Shown: piece after piece, positions 11,190 through 22,980 of the stretch | How positions within the stretch are numbered: the first letter of the stretch is position 1 | How the letters are laid out: each line of letters starts with the position of its first letter | Assembly (NCBI RefSeq): GCF_043641665.1 | Contig: NC_092201.1 | Span: forward strand, 2,542,501 to 2,606,500 | Length of the DNA: 64,000 bases | From: Enoplosus armatus | Lineage: Eukaryota > Chordata > Actinopteri > Centrarchiformes > Enoplosidae | Reading direction: 5' to 3' | Notes under the pieces: model-generated | What the model saw: only the letters and a program-made list of their open reading frames with translations | Told to the model about the DNA's origin: nothing | The model's database searches: none | Translations under genes and position numbers: made by a program

Positions 11190-11510
11190 AGATTTAACAA
11201 ACGAGTCCAGAGTTAATGGCAGGCAGATTTTGTTACCTTCAGACTGAGCCTGGCTAGCTGTTTCCCCCTGTTTCCAGTCTTTGTGCTAAGCTAAGCTAAC
11301 CTGCTGCTGGCTGCGGTATCAATTATAGCTTCTCCAGTGTGAGGATTTGCCACTTCTTCCGTTATATCTTTATATATATTGGGTTTTTTAAATTCTGGTC
11401 AAACAAACCTAACCATCTGAAGACATCACCGGAGGTTCTGGAGACCTATTGTGGGGATTTGTCCTCATCTTCTGACATTTGATGGACTAAATGATACGTT
11501 AGTTGAACCA
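11190..11510. repeat. Two adjoining teleost interspersed repeat fragments
   Basis: The first part (about 11190-11330) carries 'ctagctgtttccccctgttt' and 'gctaagctaagctaacc', which I remember as a very common fish intron/UTR repeat. The second (about 11335-11510) carries 'ttctccagtgtgaggatttg' and a tail 'ttctgacatttgatggacta', which I recall as a separate dispersed fish repeat that often lies next to the first. Family names and transposon class are unverified. No coding potential. Confidence 0.6.
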
Positions 11511-11945
11511 TTCCAGTTTACTATAACTCGGATCTCAGCTTTGGCAGTCATTTCTGTTGGTTAATAGCTGAGATCAGATCAGAACATGGCAACATCGCCA
11601 CAAAGAGTCCAATGAGGTAAAAAAACGATCAGACAGGTCGGAGAAAAGCCAACAGTTCAGCCCGATTACACCGGAAGTACTAACTCAAAGTTGAATCAGG
11701 AAGTCGATCTGTACTCTGTGATGGATGTTTACGAGATACAAAGCCAACCGGTATGATCTTCTTCTGAGATCCCAGTGAAAAAACATGACATACAGCCAAA
11801 AGCTATGAAAATACGATCCCAGCTGTAACGAACTAGCTACCGTTTAACCAACTGCAAGAACAGAAGTTGTTGAAAGTAAGTCATTGCTACAGTGATTTGG
11901 ATATAGTTTTCACTGAGTGATAAACACACGCTACCACATTCCTAA

Positions 11946-11947
<2 letters not shown>
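11511..11947. other. Non-coding stretch
   Basis: Contains a loose inverted pair around 'gatctcagct' (about 11531) and 'agctgagatc' (about 11566). Otherwise nothing recognised. Confidence 0.6.

Positions 11948-11979
<32 letters not shown>
11948..11979. repeat. (CA)n microsatellite
   Basis: CA array of about 32 bases. Confidence 0.96.
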
Positions 11980-11980
<1 letters not shown>

Positions 11981-14160
11981 ATCCCTGGCAGGCAGCATGC
12001 GGCGAGGCTGCTCAGGGTTGCCATATCATTTTAAACATCCATCAGCTCAGCAGAGATATCATATTAGCTCCTCATCTGCATACGGCGCCGACAGAATGAC
12101 AAACGAGAGAGGGAGCGCTCTCTCCTCCTAGCCTTTCCGTTGCATCTCTTACATGGCTGCCTTCAACCCCCCCCCCCTGCCCTCACCCACCCCCGGCTCC
12201 CCCCTTTGCTCCCTCTATCTCCTTATCCCTCCCTTCTAACCTCCTAAATTGGATCACCACTGCCGGCAGCGCGTGTGTGAAAGTGTGTGCGCGCATTGTT
12301 GCAGTGTAATCACATCTTTTAAATGGAAAAAGGGATGAATCTCAGGAGGAACAATGACCACTGGACCCATATCTGACTCCACAGTCCCCCGATTGGCACT
12401 CTTTGAATCTCTGTATACTCCATCACACTCACTTTCACTGAGCAATCGAAGACTCCTGCAAACTTTTCTACCTTCCACCTCCTGCCTGTTTTACTCTCCA
12501 ACTTTCTGCCAACAACTCCTCAAACTTTTTAAACCTTGTGCTGCTGTAGTTTTATACTTTCAGCCACATTTTTACCCTGTTAGCTGTTCCAATTTTCTCC
12601 GCTTGGCCCAGCATTTATAAGGTTTTAACCCCGTGATCCTGGTTTGGTATTAGACCGCAGAACCAGCTGTGTTTACATATGTCAGCAGTAGTCTGAGCAA
12701 GACTTTGCTATTTAGCATTTCATAATTGTATAAAGTGAGACCATCCCCAATTACCCTGTTTATGATGTGACAAGGTCATTCAAGTCATGGAAAATCAAAT
12801 AAAAAGAGACTGATTTTCCATAAATTTCAAACTGTGTCAGTGGCCATACACTAGTGATGTCAAAGCAGATGTTTTTCATTAGCTGTAACACCTGTTACAG
12901 TGACATCACTGAACGGGCGTGGCTTCGAGCGCAACATTTCAACAAATCAGTCAATGAAATGAACACTTTTACCTCCTTTAATGGCGATGTCATCCTGCAC
13001 TGGAAGGCGTGAACATAAAATCTAAGCAATAAAAGAATCACGCCTGTCGCTTTTCCTATCAGACAATCCTCTCCCTTCTTCACTTATATGTCACTGCTTT
13101 ACACTTTTAGAGTGATTGCTCACTATGCAACTAAAATCCAGTTTAACAGGAATGACATCAAATTAAGGAAGCAAACAGGCCATTTCCTGCTGTCTTTAAT
13201 AGCTTTTTCTACTTTTTGTATTCAGTCTTGCAAGGTAAAAATGATCAGTGTGTCTTTTACTGCTTTACTGCTAGTGATTTACTGATTTTAATGCACCTTT
13301 ACTCGACACTAACAATGCCCCAAATCGCTGCTTGTGGTGGGTTGTTTTCCCAAAATGCAGCTTCTCAGGCGCTGGCAGCTATAACTAATGCCGGTGTTTT
13401 ATCGTTTGTTTTTAATATATGTGGCGAGGACTCCCTGGAAAGCGTTATTGATAATGATGAAATAAAGTAAATTGAAATAGAAATCGAGTTTGCTAATGAC
13501 ATTGACTCTCTGCTTAAATGGCCTGTCAGAACACAGGTGCTTTGGCAATTACAAAAAAAACTGTGGGAACACTTTAAATAAAAGATATGAATCATCTTTG
13601 AAAATCTCTTTTTAAAACGTACATTTATCAGACAGCATATCCTATTTTACTTGATTCTATCTGAGATCATTTCCTCACTTTTATTTCTTATCTGGTCCAG
13701 TTTAATGTCTTCTATTTATTCTACTAGTAGTACTACGAGATAAACTTCGTAACATCTTCACAAAGCTTGTCTTTGTAAAGCTCTGAAATGACCTCCTGAG
13801 CTCTACATTCTCTCTCTTTCCTCTCCCCCACATGTTGAGCGAAAAAGGGCCAATAGGAGGGGGTAGCTCGTGCCCCCACCCCACCCTCCAAGACACAGAC
13901 ATAACGACACTTGAGAGTGTACAGGCGATATCATAGAAAACTAGCACCACAGTCAGGAACACACTGGTACACAGCACCGAGACAATGGCTCCGGATGCTG
14001 CAACACAACGGAGAGAGAGAGAGGGATGAATGCAGTAGTATCCTCAGATCTGAAGGCAAATCCCCCTTGGTGGTAGTTCTGCTCGAGCGGCTGGCACTGA
14101 CACATGAATATTTCATACTGTTGATGTTTAAATCCCATCATTTGTGATGTGGCGTGTGAG
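11980..14160. other. Non-coding stretch, no recognised element
   Basis: Contains C-rich patches at 12169-12210 and 13855-13890 and otherwise AT-rich unique sequence. Frames of 60-91 codons on both strands overlap and show no domain. No RNA gene seen. Confidence 0.6.
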
Positions 14161-14182
14161 CGTGCGGGGAGATTCATTGAAA

Positions 14183-14235
14183 GGAGGAAGAAGAAGAAGA
14201 AGAATGTATGTGTGAGAGAGAGAGAGAGAGAAAGG
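14183..14235. repeat. (GAA)n followed by (GA)n simple repeat
   Basis: A short purine block of GAA units followed, after a few GT units, by GA repeats. Confidence 0.85.
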
Positions 14236-14287
14236 GAGTGAGTTGATCTATAATGCATAGTTTCAGTAAGTTCACTTGTGATGCGGT

Positions 14288-14686
14288 CTATTGCATCTGT
14301 ATTTCAGTATTGTGAAAGGAGTGGACGTGTTGGCGCGTGTGTTCGAGTGCGTGTGCGCCTTGAAGCGCAGATTGCCCCCGTGTTAGCTCATCCATATGCA
14401 ACTCAGGCCGCGACACATAAAAACACGAGCGACATGCATACACACATGAATACACGTCCATACATTGACATGCAGAAGAGCTTTCGCGGCTCGAGGTCAA
14501 GTCAGACGCCGTGAAGCCAATTAGTCGACCGGTTTCAGAAACTAGTTCACAATCTAGTTTCTGGAGCACAAAACTAGAACACAAAGGCCTCATTTTCAGC
14601 AGGCAGGAGGCGACCTGAGACACCGAGACGTCGCCGAGGACGAACATCACCTGGAGTTTATCCGGTCGGACCTCATCAGCGTCCAT
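14288..14686 (-). other. Unrecognised 132-codon open frame (doubtful)
   Basis: Minus-strand frame whose first third (N-terminus MDADEVRPDKLQ, then a hydrophobic stretch) has a more protein-like composition than neighbouring chance frames and sits in a CpG-enriched patch (14590-14690). The later two thirds become Cys/Ser-rich and cross the 14536-14563 hairpin. The ATG has G at +4 but T at -3. A GT (GTGATG) follows codon 12 and could act as a weak donor. No domain recognised; probably a chance frame or part of an old repeat. Confidence 0.15.
14536..14563. repeat. Perfect 10-bp inverted repeat (hairpin)
   Basis: CAGAAACTAG (14536-14545) and CTAGTTTCTG (14554-14563) are exact reverse complements separated by 8 bases. 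A partial third copy 'aaaactaga' follows at about 14570. Small palindrome of unknown role. Confidence 0.8.
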
Positions 14687-15400
14687 TTAGCTGATTGAAG
14701 CTCTGGTCAGTGAGAGTTTGATTTCCTATTCAGCCTCTCCGATGGGTGACTTCTCCTTTAAGACATCTTTAGCTCCAAAGATGTCGACCTTTTGCTTTTT
14801 AACCAACCGTAGTCACATTTTAGAAGTTTGTCGACTTTTGACCGACAAACAATCAAAACGGTGCTTACAACGATATTCACAGTGACAGAAAAATTGTTTC
14901 ATAGTTTTGTTTGTCCTTGTGAAATTAATGGAACAAAAGTCCTGGCTTCTGACTAGTTATTTCAGAAGAAGTCAGGTACCTCAAAGTGTTCAATAAGTGC
15001 TAGTTTTTTTTAAGGTTGGCCACAATATAAATACATGGCGTCAGTATTCTGTCACTTCCTCATGCGATTCGTGTGGCGTTGCTGCGGTAAAATGAGTCTA
15101 TTTCAAACGTTTGCTTTGGAAACAGATCCAAAGAACTAGAATGTGTTAGAGTTAAAGTTTTCCCCACACACAAAGTATATAATAGTATAATATTAAAAGT
15201 AATATGTAATAAAGGCATTGAGGATTGCAGCTTTCAAAATAAACCTTCAGCCAGCAGCCCAGCTGACGAGCCTTACATAACTTTAGGTTATATCCAATAG
15301 TCACTCATGTCGGACTATTAGAATAAAATAAAATAAAAATAAGAGTGTTTAGGGTTTAGGGGGTATCATTTCGTACGTATTGTTTATTTTATTGGTCTTG
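14687..15400. other. Unique non-coding stretch
   Basis: AT-rich unique sequence, nothing recognised. One 'agggtttagg' motif near 15349 is a single chance unit and not a telomeric array. Confidence 0.6.
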
Positions 15401-15910
15401 TTTTAGTCGCATCACTTGTGATGTACCTAACAATTAGTGAAGCAATTAGATTTTATTAGTAGCTTATGGTTTAATGAATAGATCAATTTATCTTCCCACT
15501 TGCGTCTCTCGCCGGGCTTGGGTCTACATTACAGAGCCATTCAAAGCAGACCGGAGCGTTTCTCTTCCAACTCGGCCCTCAGGCTCATTACTCCGTCTCT
15601 CACTAGTCCTCTTTCCATCTCCCCCTCAGTCTCTGCTGCTTTGTCTTTTTTCCAGGTAGGCAACATGATCAAACCCAGACTCTCCATTCTGACTTCCAAA
15701 TACACAATTTCCCAGCTAATAGAGTGTACTCAGAAATGACTAATCGAATCGGAGCTACCAGGAAAATTAATTTACCATTATGTTCTTCCAAAATTGTAAC
15801 AGGGAGGGCCGGCAACCTTGTGTAGTACCGCCGCAGGGGAAAGTAAACAATTAGAGACTCGGTGACTAATGAATTCTGTGATTAACGAGTGTGTCGGAGG
15901 TAAATCTCTA
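15400..15910. other. Possible conserved non-coding element
   Basis: Non-repetitive with many homeodomain-type cores: 'caattag' around 15431 and 15444, 'aattaattt' near 15765, 'gattaacg' near 15882. The best block is 15660-15910. No splice-bordered frame. Looks like an enhancer-type element; this is inference from texture. Confidence 0.35.
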
Positions 15911-16142
15911 CAAGACTGACACACACGCGCGAGCACGTATGTACAAACAGTTACACACTCAGAGTGAGGCGCTCCTTATCTATACACAGCATTCATGGTT
16001 GAAGTGAAATATTCCACACCTCTTCCAACCCCCCCCCCCCAACCACCAACCACCCATTCTTACCCTGCATGGTTAAGTGAAATAGCTGGCATTTCCACTC
16101 ACAGATTGGGACTGATAGCACGCGTAAGCTCTAGCAGAGAGA

Positions 16143-16232
16143 GTGTGTGTGTGTGTGTTTACATGTAGAGGCAAGCAAGAGTGAGAATAAGGCTAGGTTG
16201 GAGTGTGTGTGTGTGTGTGTGTGTGGGGGGGG
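16143..16232. repeat. Two (GT)n tracts and a G run
   Basis: GT tracts at about 16143-16158 and 16203-16224, the second ending in a run of 8 G (16225-16232). The 206-codon plus-strand frame starting at 16203 runs through this and the next GT tract and is repeat-driven. Confidence 0.93.
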
Positions 16233-16580
16233 ACCCAGATAAGGCAAATCTGGTTTGTATTACAGTCTCAGATAAAGAAAGAGAGTGGTGAGGGGAAGAT
16301 AGCGGTTCACTGCGGCGGGATGGCACCTCAGTGGCAGCATGCACCCTTAAACCACCACCGCTGTGGCAACCACATCAGGAGAAACTCACCGTGTGCTCAA
16401 AGAGCTCACGTTTCTGATGAATTTGTCCCCCCTCCCACCAAAAAAAAAAAACACTGTGAAGTGTCACTGATACGCTCTGCCTCTATCAGCAAGGCTCTAT
16501 CATATACAAAACCCAATGGGCCGAGTCCCATCTGGGATGCGGGTAATGACAAATATAGAGGGAACATTAGGATTAGATGG

Positions 16581-16582
<2 letters not shown>
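16233..16582. other. Non-coding stretch with A-run
   Basis: Holds a run of 12 A at about 16440-16451. Nothing else recognised. Confidence 0.6.
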
Positions 16583-16620
<38 letters not shown>

Positions 16621-16630
16621 GTGCGTGTGT
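16583..16630. repeat. (GT)n microsatellite
   Basis: GT array of about 48 bases with GC interruptions near its right end. Confidence 0.96.
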
Positions 16631-16746
16631 TGATGTGAATGTGCATCAAATCCCCAAAGCGAAGGCCACAGGCTTAATTGAAGGGTGTAGTGGCACCGTG
16701 ATAGATAGAAAGAGACAGAGGAGACAAGTTGCATGTTGCTCTGTGC

Positions 16747-16774
16747 ATGTGTGTGTGTGTGAGAGAGAGAGAGA
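16747..16774. repeat. (GT)n(GA)n compound microsatellite
   Basis: Short GT tract followed directly by GA units. Confidence 0.9.
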
Positions 16775-16865
16775 GTCCCACAGTGGTGTAATGACTCCCC
16801 AAGGGAGCAGGACCCGGGGCTGAGACTCCCCTCTGACTCCCCCCCTGCCAACTGAGAGGAGGTAT

Positions 16866-16891
16866 GGAGGAGGAGGAGGAGGAGGAGGAAG
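16866..16891. repeat. (GGA)n simple repeat
   Basis: Purine tract of GGA units, preceding a GA-rich segment. Confidence 0.88.
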
Positions 16892-16973
16892 AGAGAGAAA
16901 GAGAGGCGATGGTGGCGACAGCTGTCGGCTCCTCGGGACAGTAATTGGTTGGCTGTGAGAATGAGTATACACA

Positions 16974-16976
<3 letters not shown>

Positions 16977-17020
<44 letters not shown>
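16977..17020. repeat. (CA)n microsatellite
   Basis: Uninterrupted CA array of about 44 bases. Three overlapping minus-strand frames here (100-149 codons) are shadows of the repeats. Confidence 0.97.
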
Positions 17021-17023
<3 letters not shown>

Positions 17024-17531
17024 CACATGCATGCACCTAGGGCTGCAGCTAAACCCACCACCCAAAAACTGACGGTGGCACTCCGAGATGGTCATTAGTC
17101 ACATCCCACCTGGCACAAGCACTCTGCCACCCAACCCTGGAACCCACAGGGGTCTCCTGGTCGCACTGAGCAGGGGTTTGAGGATGAAGAGGCAGGGGTG
17201 AGGAGGGTGAGGTGGGCTTATTCAGCGTGACACCTCCAGTCACATCTCAGTAAACAAGCCTTCGAACCCCCACACCCGAAACCCAGAGCCGGAGTGACAG
17301 CTCCAAATCACACATGACAGCTTGACTGACAGGTCGGTATGGGCAGAGGGAGGGATGGAAATATGAAAAATAATAAGCTGTAATATTATCCAGACAGGAG
17401 AGAAGGGGAGGGGGGAGGGAGGGAGAACAGGTGATGTGAGGAGATGAGGGTGACAGGAATGGCTGCAGAAAAATAAAACTACATGTTGAAGCCATGACTT
17501 CCAACATGAAGAGCAGGAGAGTTTAAAACAT

Positions 17532-17535
<4 letters not shown>
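17021..17535. other. Non-coding stretch
   Basis: Mixed sequence with a GGGA-rich patch at about 17400-17430. No recognised element. Confidence 0.6.

Positions 17536-17572
<37 letters not shown>
17536..17572. repeat. (TA)n microsatellite with palindromic flanks
   Basis: About 37 bases of alternating TA, flanked by 'acatacaca' and 'tacacatgtg'. A self-complementary tract like this can extrude a cruciform. Confidence 0.95.
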
Positions 17573-17577
<5 letters not shown>

Positions 17578-17819
17578 GTGTCTTACTGCGTGTGCAGAAA
17601 TTGAGGCAAGGGGTTGGAAGCAAGAGCAGAAGGGTCTCTCTTTACAGTCAACTACTACATACAACTGTTTTTGTTTTTTATTACTGAGAAAGAAACTAAA
17701 TATCTTGAAAGTCATTTGTGGTTATTACGACAATCAAAAATGGATGAAATGGGGGAAAAAATACAATTTTCAAAGCACCTACATCTGTAGTTTCTTTAGT
17801 TTTTTGACTTAAAGGGAGT

Positions 17820-17875
17820 CTTAGAATCAGAATCAGGACCTGATTTATGTTTACAAGAAACAGTTTGTGTTCTGG
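17820..17875. repeat. Fragment of a dispersed fish repeat (weak)
   Basis: 'cagaatcagg' preceded by 'ttagaat', then 'ctgatttatgtttaca', resembles the 'cagaatcagaatcagctttatt' repeat that I recall from fish genomes. Short and diverged. Confidence 0.35.
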
Positions 17876-18599
17876 AGGCAACATTTTGTTAAAACTTTTC
17901 AAACTAATCTTTAGGTCCTTTTTAAAAAAGACCAGATTTTCAGTGATTTTTAAGCTGTTGTTACGTTTTTAAGCTTAAAATATTGATATTGGTATAATCC
18001 CTATAAGTCGGGCTCTACTATGCACAGACTGCATGTTTAACATCTATTTTCAAACTTAAAACTTTGTATACATCATGTGCACACGATAGTATTTCATGCA
18101 TACTAATGAATTCATCTTGCCCCTTCATTAAACAGAGAACTGCACTTCAAATATGTCTTCTTCACTGTGACTACGAAAATTGGTGTTACTGTGCAGCAAA
18201 ACCTTCCTCTCACGTACTTTGACAAAATGCTGTTTTCACACTGTATGACATGCTACTGAATGGATTATTTTTTATGTTTTTTTTTTCAGGCAGTGTGGAA
18301 AAGCCTTTGAAATATCACTGAGACCACCACCATGGTTTTAATATTAATGATAAAACATATCAATCATCATATCATCGTCTGTCTTACTGGGGGTGGATGA
18401 TATGGCTGTCCTGTATCTCATTTTAAAAAAGGCCAGTGCTGGTGAACTGACATCAGTCAAACCCCAGATAATAAAGTAAGTGGAGCAAGAAACCAGTCCC
18501 TTTGTGGAGGGCGGGCGGTGGGACAGAAATAAAGAGGGCAGAGGAAGACGAAGGAGAGGCAAAAAGTGGAGGAAGAAGGGTTAAAAACGTGCGAAGAGG
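17876..18599. other. Unique non-coding stretch
   Basis: AT-rich, no frame or repeat recognised. Confidence 0.65.
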
Positions 18600-18910
18600 A
18601 GAGGAGAACAGGGGGGAAAATTCAATATATTTTTAATCTAGCGGATGTAATCAGATTATGCGTCTGCCAGGAGCGACGTATTTCATAAGGAATAACCAGT
18701 TTCGAGGAGGGAAGGGGAAGCGGAGTGGCGAGGAGGAGCGGTGGAGACGTGCACTTTGGCTGGCCGATCTACATCGACACTGACAGATTCTAATAAATGC
18801 GCTGGGAGGCGCCCGGAGAAACACAATGCCGTGTAATCATTTTATCATGACAAACCGGAATTCCAATGCTGTCCCATGTGAGCCCAGCCGGGGGAAAATT
18901 GAATTAACTG
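18600..18910. other. Possible conserved non-coding element
   Basis: Non-repetitive, evenly mixed sequence with homeodomain/MEF2-type AT cores ('atatatttttaatc' near 18625, 'ttgaattaactgtgaattg' near 18899) and scattered CpG. Bounded on the right by a G18 run. Inferred enhancer-like texture only. Confidence 0.3.
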
Positions 18911-18957
18911 TGAATTGCTCATGCTTGGGGAATGGGGAAGAGGAAAACGGGGGACGA

Positions 18958-18975
18958 GGGGGGGGGGGGGGGGGG
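18958..18975. repeat. Poly-G run (18 G)
   Basis: Uninterrupted homopolymer of 18 G, the longest G or C run in the window. Length is error-prone in any sequencing method. Confidence 0.95.
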
Positions 18976-21895
18976 TGAGATAGACAGAGAGTAAGTAGAG
19001 GGAGGGAAAGAAGAGAGGAGGATTTGGCCTGCTTTAGTTTTGGCAGTGCTTCTGGACTCTTGGGGCTCAGCTGGTTTCATAGAGGAGCTCTGGTTTCAGC
19101 GGCTTCGAGCTAACGACGCTAACGCAGAGATCCAATCCTGATGCACTCGATCCCTGCATGAGTTAGCTGTGCAGAAAACACATTACACACTCGCTAAATG
19201 AGACGTGCGCGCCCTCAAGTATCCGAGGGAGGAAACTATTAAAAACAATCACGCACTTCTGCTAACACATGTTCAGCCACACTCGTGCTACACATCCAGG
19301 CGTTAGTGATGCTGCAGCATTCATTCCCTGAATGACAAGAATAAGCTGGTTTTAGGAAAAGTGGTGCTTTGGTGACCACAGAAGCCAAAGTTATCCTTGT
19401 GGCTTTGGTAAATTATTGTCTTCAGCTGCCACTCAAATTACTTTTTTTTTTGTAGTACTAGTAATGTACCACCACTTTTTTGCTGGTGGCTGAGTTCCTC
19501 TTGAGAAAGACAAGCATCAAACAGTCCTGTTACTTCTGTAACTAGTTACTTTCCCTTCAGAGCTCCATTCAAACATTACAAGCAATATCCAAACTAAGAG
19601 AAGAGACTTAGATATGTTTGGACAAACCCTACCCCACAGGGTGGTAGTAATGCACCTGAAGCTGTTTGATAAAGGTAAACAATCACATTTCAGTCTCTAA
19701 GGAAAATAGCTTCTTCGCTGCCTGTTTCACCCGAGACACATGAAGTGGCTAAGTATATACGGGGCTTCAGGCTAAAGTTACTAATGTTTTAAATGTCCCC
19801 AGCTGTAGAAAACAGGTTATGCTAACTTAAAAACAATGCGCTATTTTTGCTATGTATTTTGTTTTACATTACAAGCTAATTTCCTGCACAAAATCCCACA
19901 TTAGGCCGCATATCCTTGAAGAATTACCATGACAACACTTAGCGCGAGAGCCACTGACGGTTCTTGTTCTCTCACTTTTAAGACAGTGCCAGACGGACAC
20001 CATCATCAAAGACAACATTTGCTTAAGTGTAAGCATGAGGCCTTCTATCCACAGTTTATTAACTAAAAAGTAAATCCTCAAACATTTCTTTGAACCTGAT
20101 TATTCGCACATACCTCATCTGAATTCTTAACTTTATTCTTAAATCCAAGCCCAATGTTGAAATTCAGAAAATGCCTCCGCTTTGATGAAATTTGCTCATC
20201 TTTTTCTTATCTCTGTGGAGGTATTTGGTCCTCTTGAGGACAGACCTAAAAGATCATACACACAGAAAGGGAACAGATTCTGCCCTGCTGCGGCCTGTGA
20301 CTGTAGATTAGAGCCTGTCGGGGTGCCGGGGTCGCTACGGATACAACCCAGATGCTGCAGCTACGCAGCAGCGTGTCGCTGTGGAAACGGAAAGAGTTGA
20401 CTGCTGAGAGATAAAGGGCTTGGTTCTTCCCCCTGCTGAACACATCCCAGAAAGAAAAATGAACACACACACACACATACTGTACATACCCATGCATGGA
20501 AATATATTGGTACTTGGGGTGTATGTGAAAAAGGAGCCTCTTCCTCTAATCCTTTAGACACCTACACGATCCCTCTTTTTCCTTTCCTTCTGCTGTCACT
20601 CTATCACTCCTTAATCATTAATATCACGGCTTTGACCCGGGCCAATGAGGATGAGGCAGGGATTTGCATAATTAGCCCCACTTGGTGGACAAGTCCCACT
20701 CCAGACCCTGTGAGTGCGTCTCTAGTGGGCTTGCTCAATTTCACATGTAGGAGACTGCGTACAGCTGAGAGGAGGGAAAGTGCCAAACAAATGACAAGCA
20801 GACAAAAGACTGCATGCTGTAGGTTTTGTGATATAGGAGTGTTGCCCCAGGAAAAAAAAGGAAATACATAGTTTAGTGGTGGCGTTGACATTAGCATTGC
20901 TTCAGTCAAAATGTCGAGTGGATGAGATAACTTTTGAAACTTTCAGCAATGAGACGAATACAGGAGGCGGATTTCCTTGCTGCATTGAAACTGATAAATT
21001 ACATGCTGAGTGGAGTGAATGGTTCTTGTTCATATGTCGTGCTTTTCAAACCATATTACTTGAATATAAGTACATAGGTTTCTTTAGCAGCATAAAAGCA
21101 GCATATTTTATATAGTAGTTGATCATCATACGTTTTGCATGTAAAGTAACTAGAGCTCATGAATTGGGATTCATTGGCACGCATACCGAATATATTATAA
21201 ATAAAAAATAATTAAATATCAGGTGGCTCGTAGTATTGATTAGTTATGGCGAAGTAAATATACAGGAAGTATGAAAAAGCTGATTTGGTGCATCGAATTG
21301 ACCGCGAGAAGAAGAACAGTAAAATAAAAAAGGAGTGAAGAAAAATCAGAGTATTATTAGTTAATCCAAGAGACAGAATTAAAATCCCGTCCATCCCTTC
21401 TCTTGTCCTGTCATTGTAAAGTCAGACGAACCACAACAGGGAGTGACATTTCTGGTGAAGTTGCAGCGAACGGTCATTTTATTTATTTGACAGACGTAGT
21501 TCCCTTGACATTTATTGTATAACTTCTTTATTGACAAAAAAACCCCTCTCTGCCTTAAGCAAATGTTAAAAATATTGAGTATGTTTTATAAAAATTTCAA
21601 ACTCTCCATTCAGTCATTAAAATTCAATATATAACTCATAATCATATCAGATAATAAAGGGTTATAAACCTTATTTCGATTGTTATAGACTTGTGTTCTC
21701 ATCCAAACCAACACCACCGATGTACTTTAAGTAAGCAGAGCGGAGAGGATGAAGAAAGGGACAAGTGAAGGGATGAAAGGATGGATGGATGTAACGGAGA
21801 GTAGATGTGCAGAGGAATAACATTAAAGAAGGCAGCACTGAAGGAGCACGTCCAGACAGAGTGGTCTGAAGCCCAGGGGACGTCAGCCTTTATCA
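18976..21895. other. Unique non-coding stretch
   Basis: About 2.9 kb with no recognised gene, repeat or RNA apart from a short CA tract at about 20465-20479. Frames of 60-101 codons occur without domain or splice support. Confidence 0.6.
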
Positions 21896-21917
21896 CACCC
21901 ACACACACACACACACA
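21896..21917. repeat. (CA)n microsatellite
   Basis: CA tract of about 22 bases. Confidence 0.93.
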
Positions 21918-22720
21918 GAAACACACACTCAAACTGAAGCACCTCTCGTCAGTCTGACAATCCCCCACACCATTAGCTCTAAAGATTTCTTTATTGGTAT
22001 ATGTCATGCACTGAGTTTTCCTAGAAAACAGCAGTGCCTAGTTATGAAGTAATAGCCTCAATCAGTGGCTGGCTCTGTGCCTGAACCTGGGCTCGTAGCT
22101 TAATCATCACTGTTTGGTTTTCTCCATGGATACAGCGAAGACATCCCATAACACTCCCACTTTATGACAACATGCCCCAAAAGTAGGAAAAATGAGGCCC
22201 GTCGTTGTTTTGAGAAGAATGAAGTGGTTATGCAAGTTAAGAACAGACAAGGCAAGAGTCTGTTGATACATGAGAATCACATTAGGCTGATCACATCTTG
22301 TTTCGCTTCATGGCGATACAGCCGGTGTGTGCGACGGGAAAGAAAGGCTCAGAGAGTAGAGCGTGTGACAGAATGAGGCGAGTAAAAAAGGAAAGTAAAA
22401 GACGGACGAGCCAAGGTTATTTCCACTGTCGAGAGCAGTTCCTGACTTTCCTAATTTCCTAAGATGGAGCATCTCCTCTGGAGTCCCAGCAAAGGAAGAG
22501 AAAACCAAACGAAGAGGCTTTTGGAAAGTTCAGAGAGGGAACGTAATCTGTGGCGGGGCATAAAGGGAATTTACATGGACGCTAAAGTCCAGCTGTGGAC
22601 ATTTAACAGCAGGAAGCCTGAGGCATACAGGCCCGCACAGCCTTCTCTGTATAAACGTATTAAGCTAATACTGCCAGGCTCACAACCAACATGTAACACG
22701 AATCAAACAGAGCATCGTGC
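21918..22720. other. Non-coding stretch
   Basis: A plus-strand frame of 117 codons (22464-22817) has no recognisable domain, no good start context and no conserved-looking motif. Nothing else seen. Confidence 0.55.
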
Positions 22721-22980
22721 CTACTCTGCTCTAATAGGGTTCAACAGAATGAGACGAGGAGAGCTGCAATTGACCCGTGATAACCCAAGCACTTCATGGT
22801 CTCTCTCCTTGTCTTGAAAATATACTTGATTAAGCTCTGAGGACCAAAACATTGTACAGTTATGAAACAACTTTTTTTTCCACTTACGAGTCTGCATGTG
22901 GGAGTCTTTCACAAGGTTTGGGAAGGCGAAGTTATAAACATTGAGTATTGATTTATGGTCACTCTTACAGCAGGGATGGT
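22721..22980 (-). other. Unrecognised open stretch with a consensus donor (doubtful)
   Basis: The minus strand is open for about 85 codons. Inside it 'FAFPNLVKDSHMQT' ends exactly at a strong donor-type GTAAGT (plus coordinates 22882-22887). The upstream acceptor is poor (no clean pyrimidine tract). No family recognised. A chance frame is the likelier explanation. Confidence 0.15.

Noticed and set aside
15345..15362. Telomere-like agggtttagg
   Set aside because: A single unit, no array.
16203..16823. 206-codon plus frame
   Set aside because: Runs through two GT arrays (Cys-Val repeats) and a GA tract; repeat-driven.
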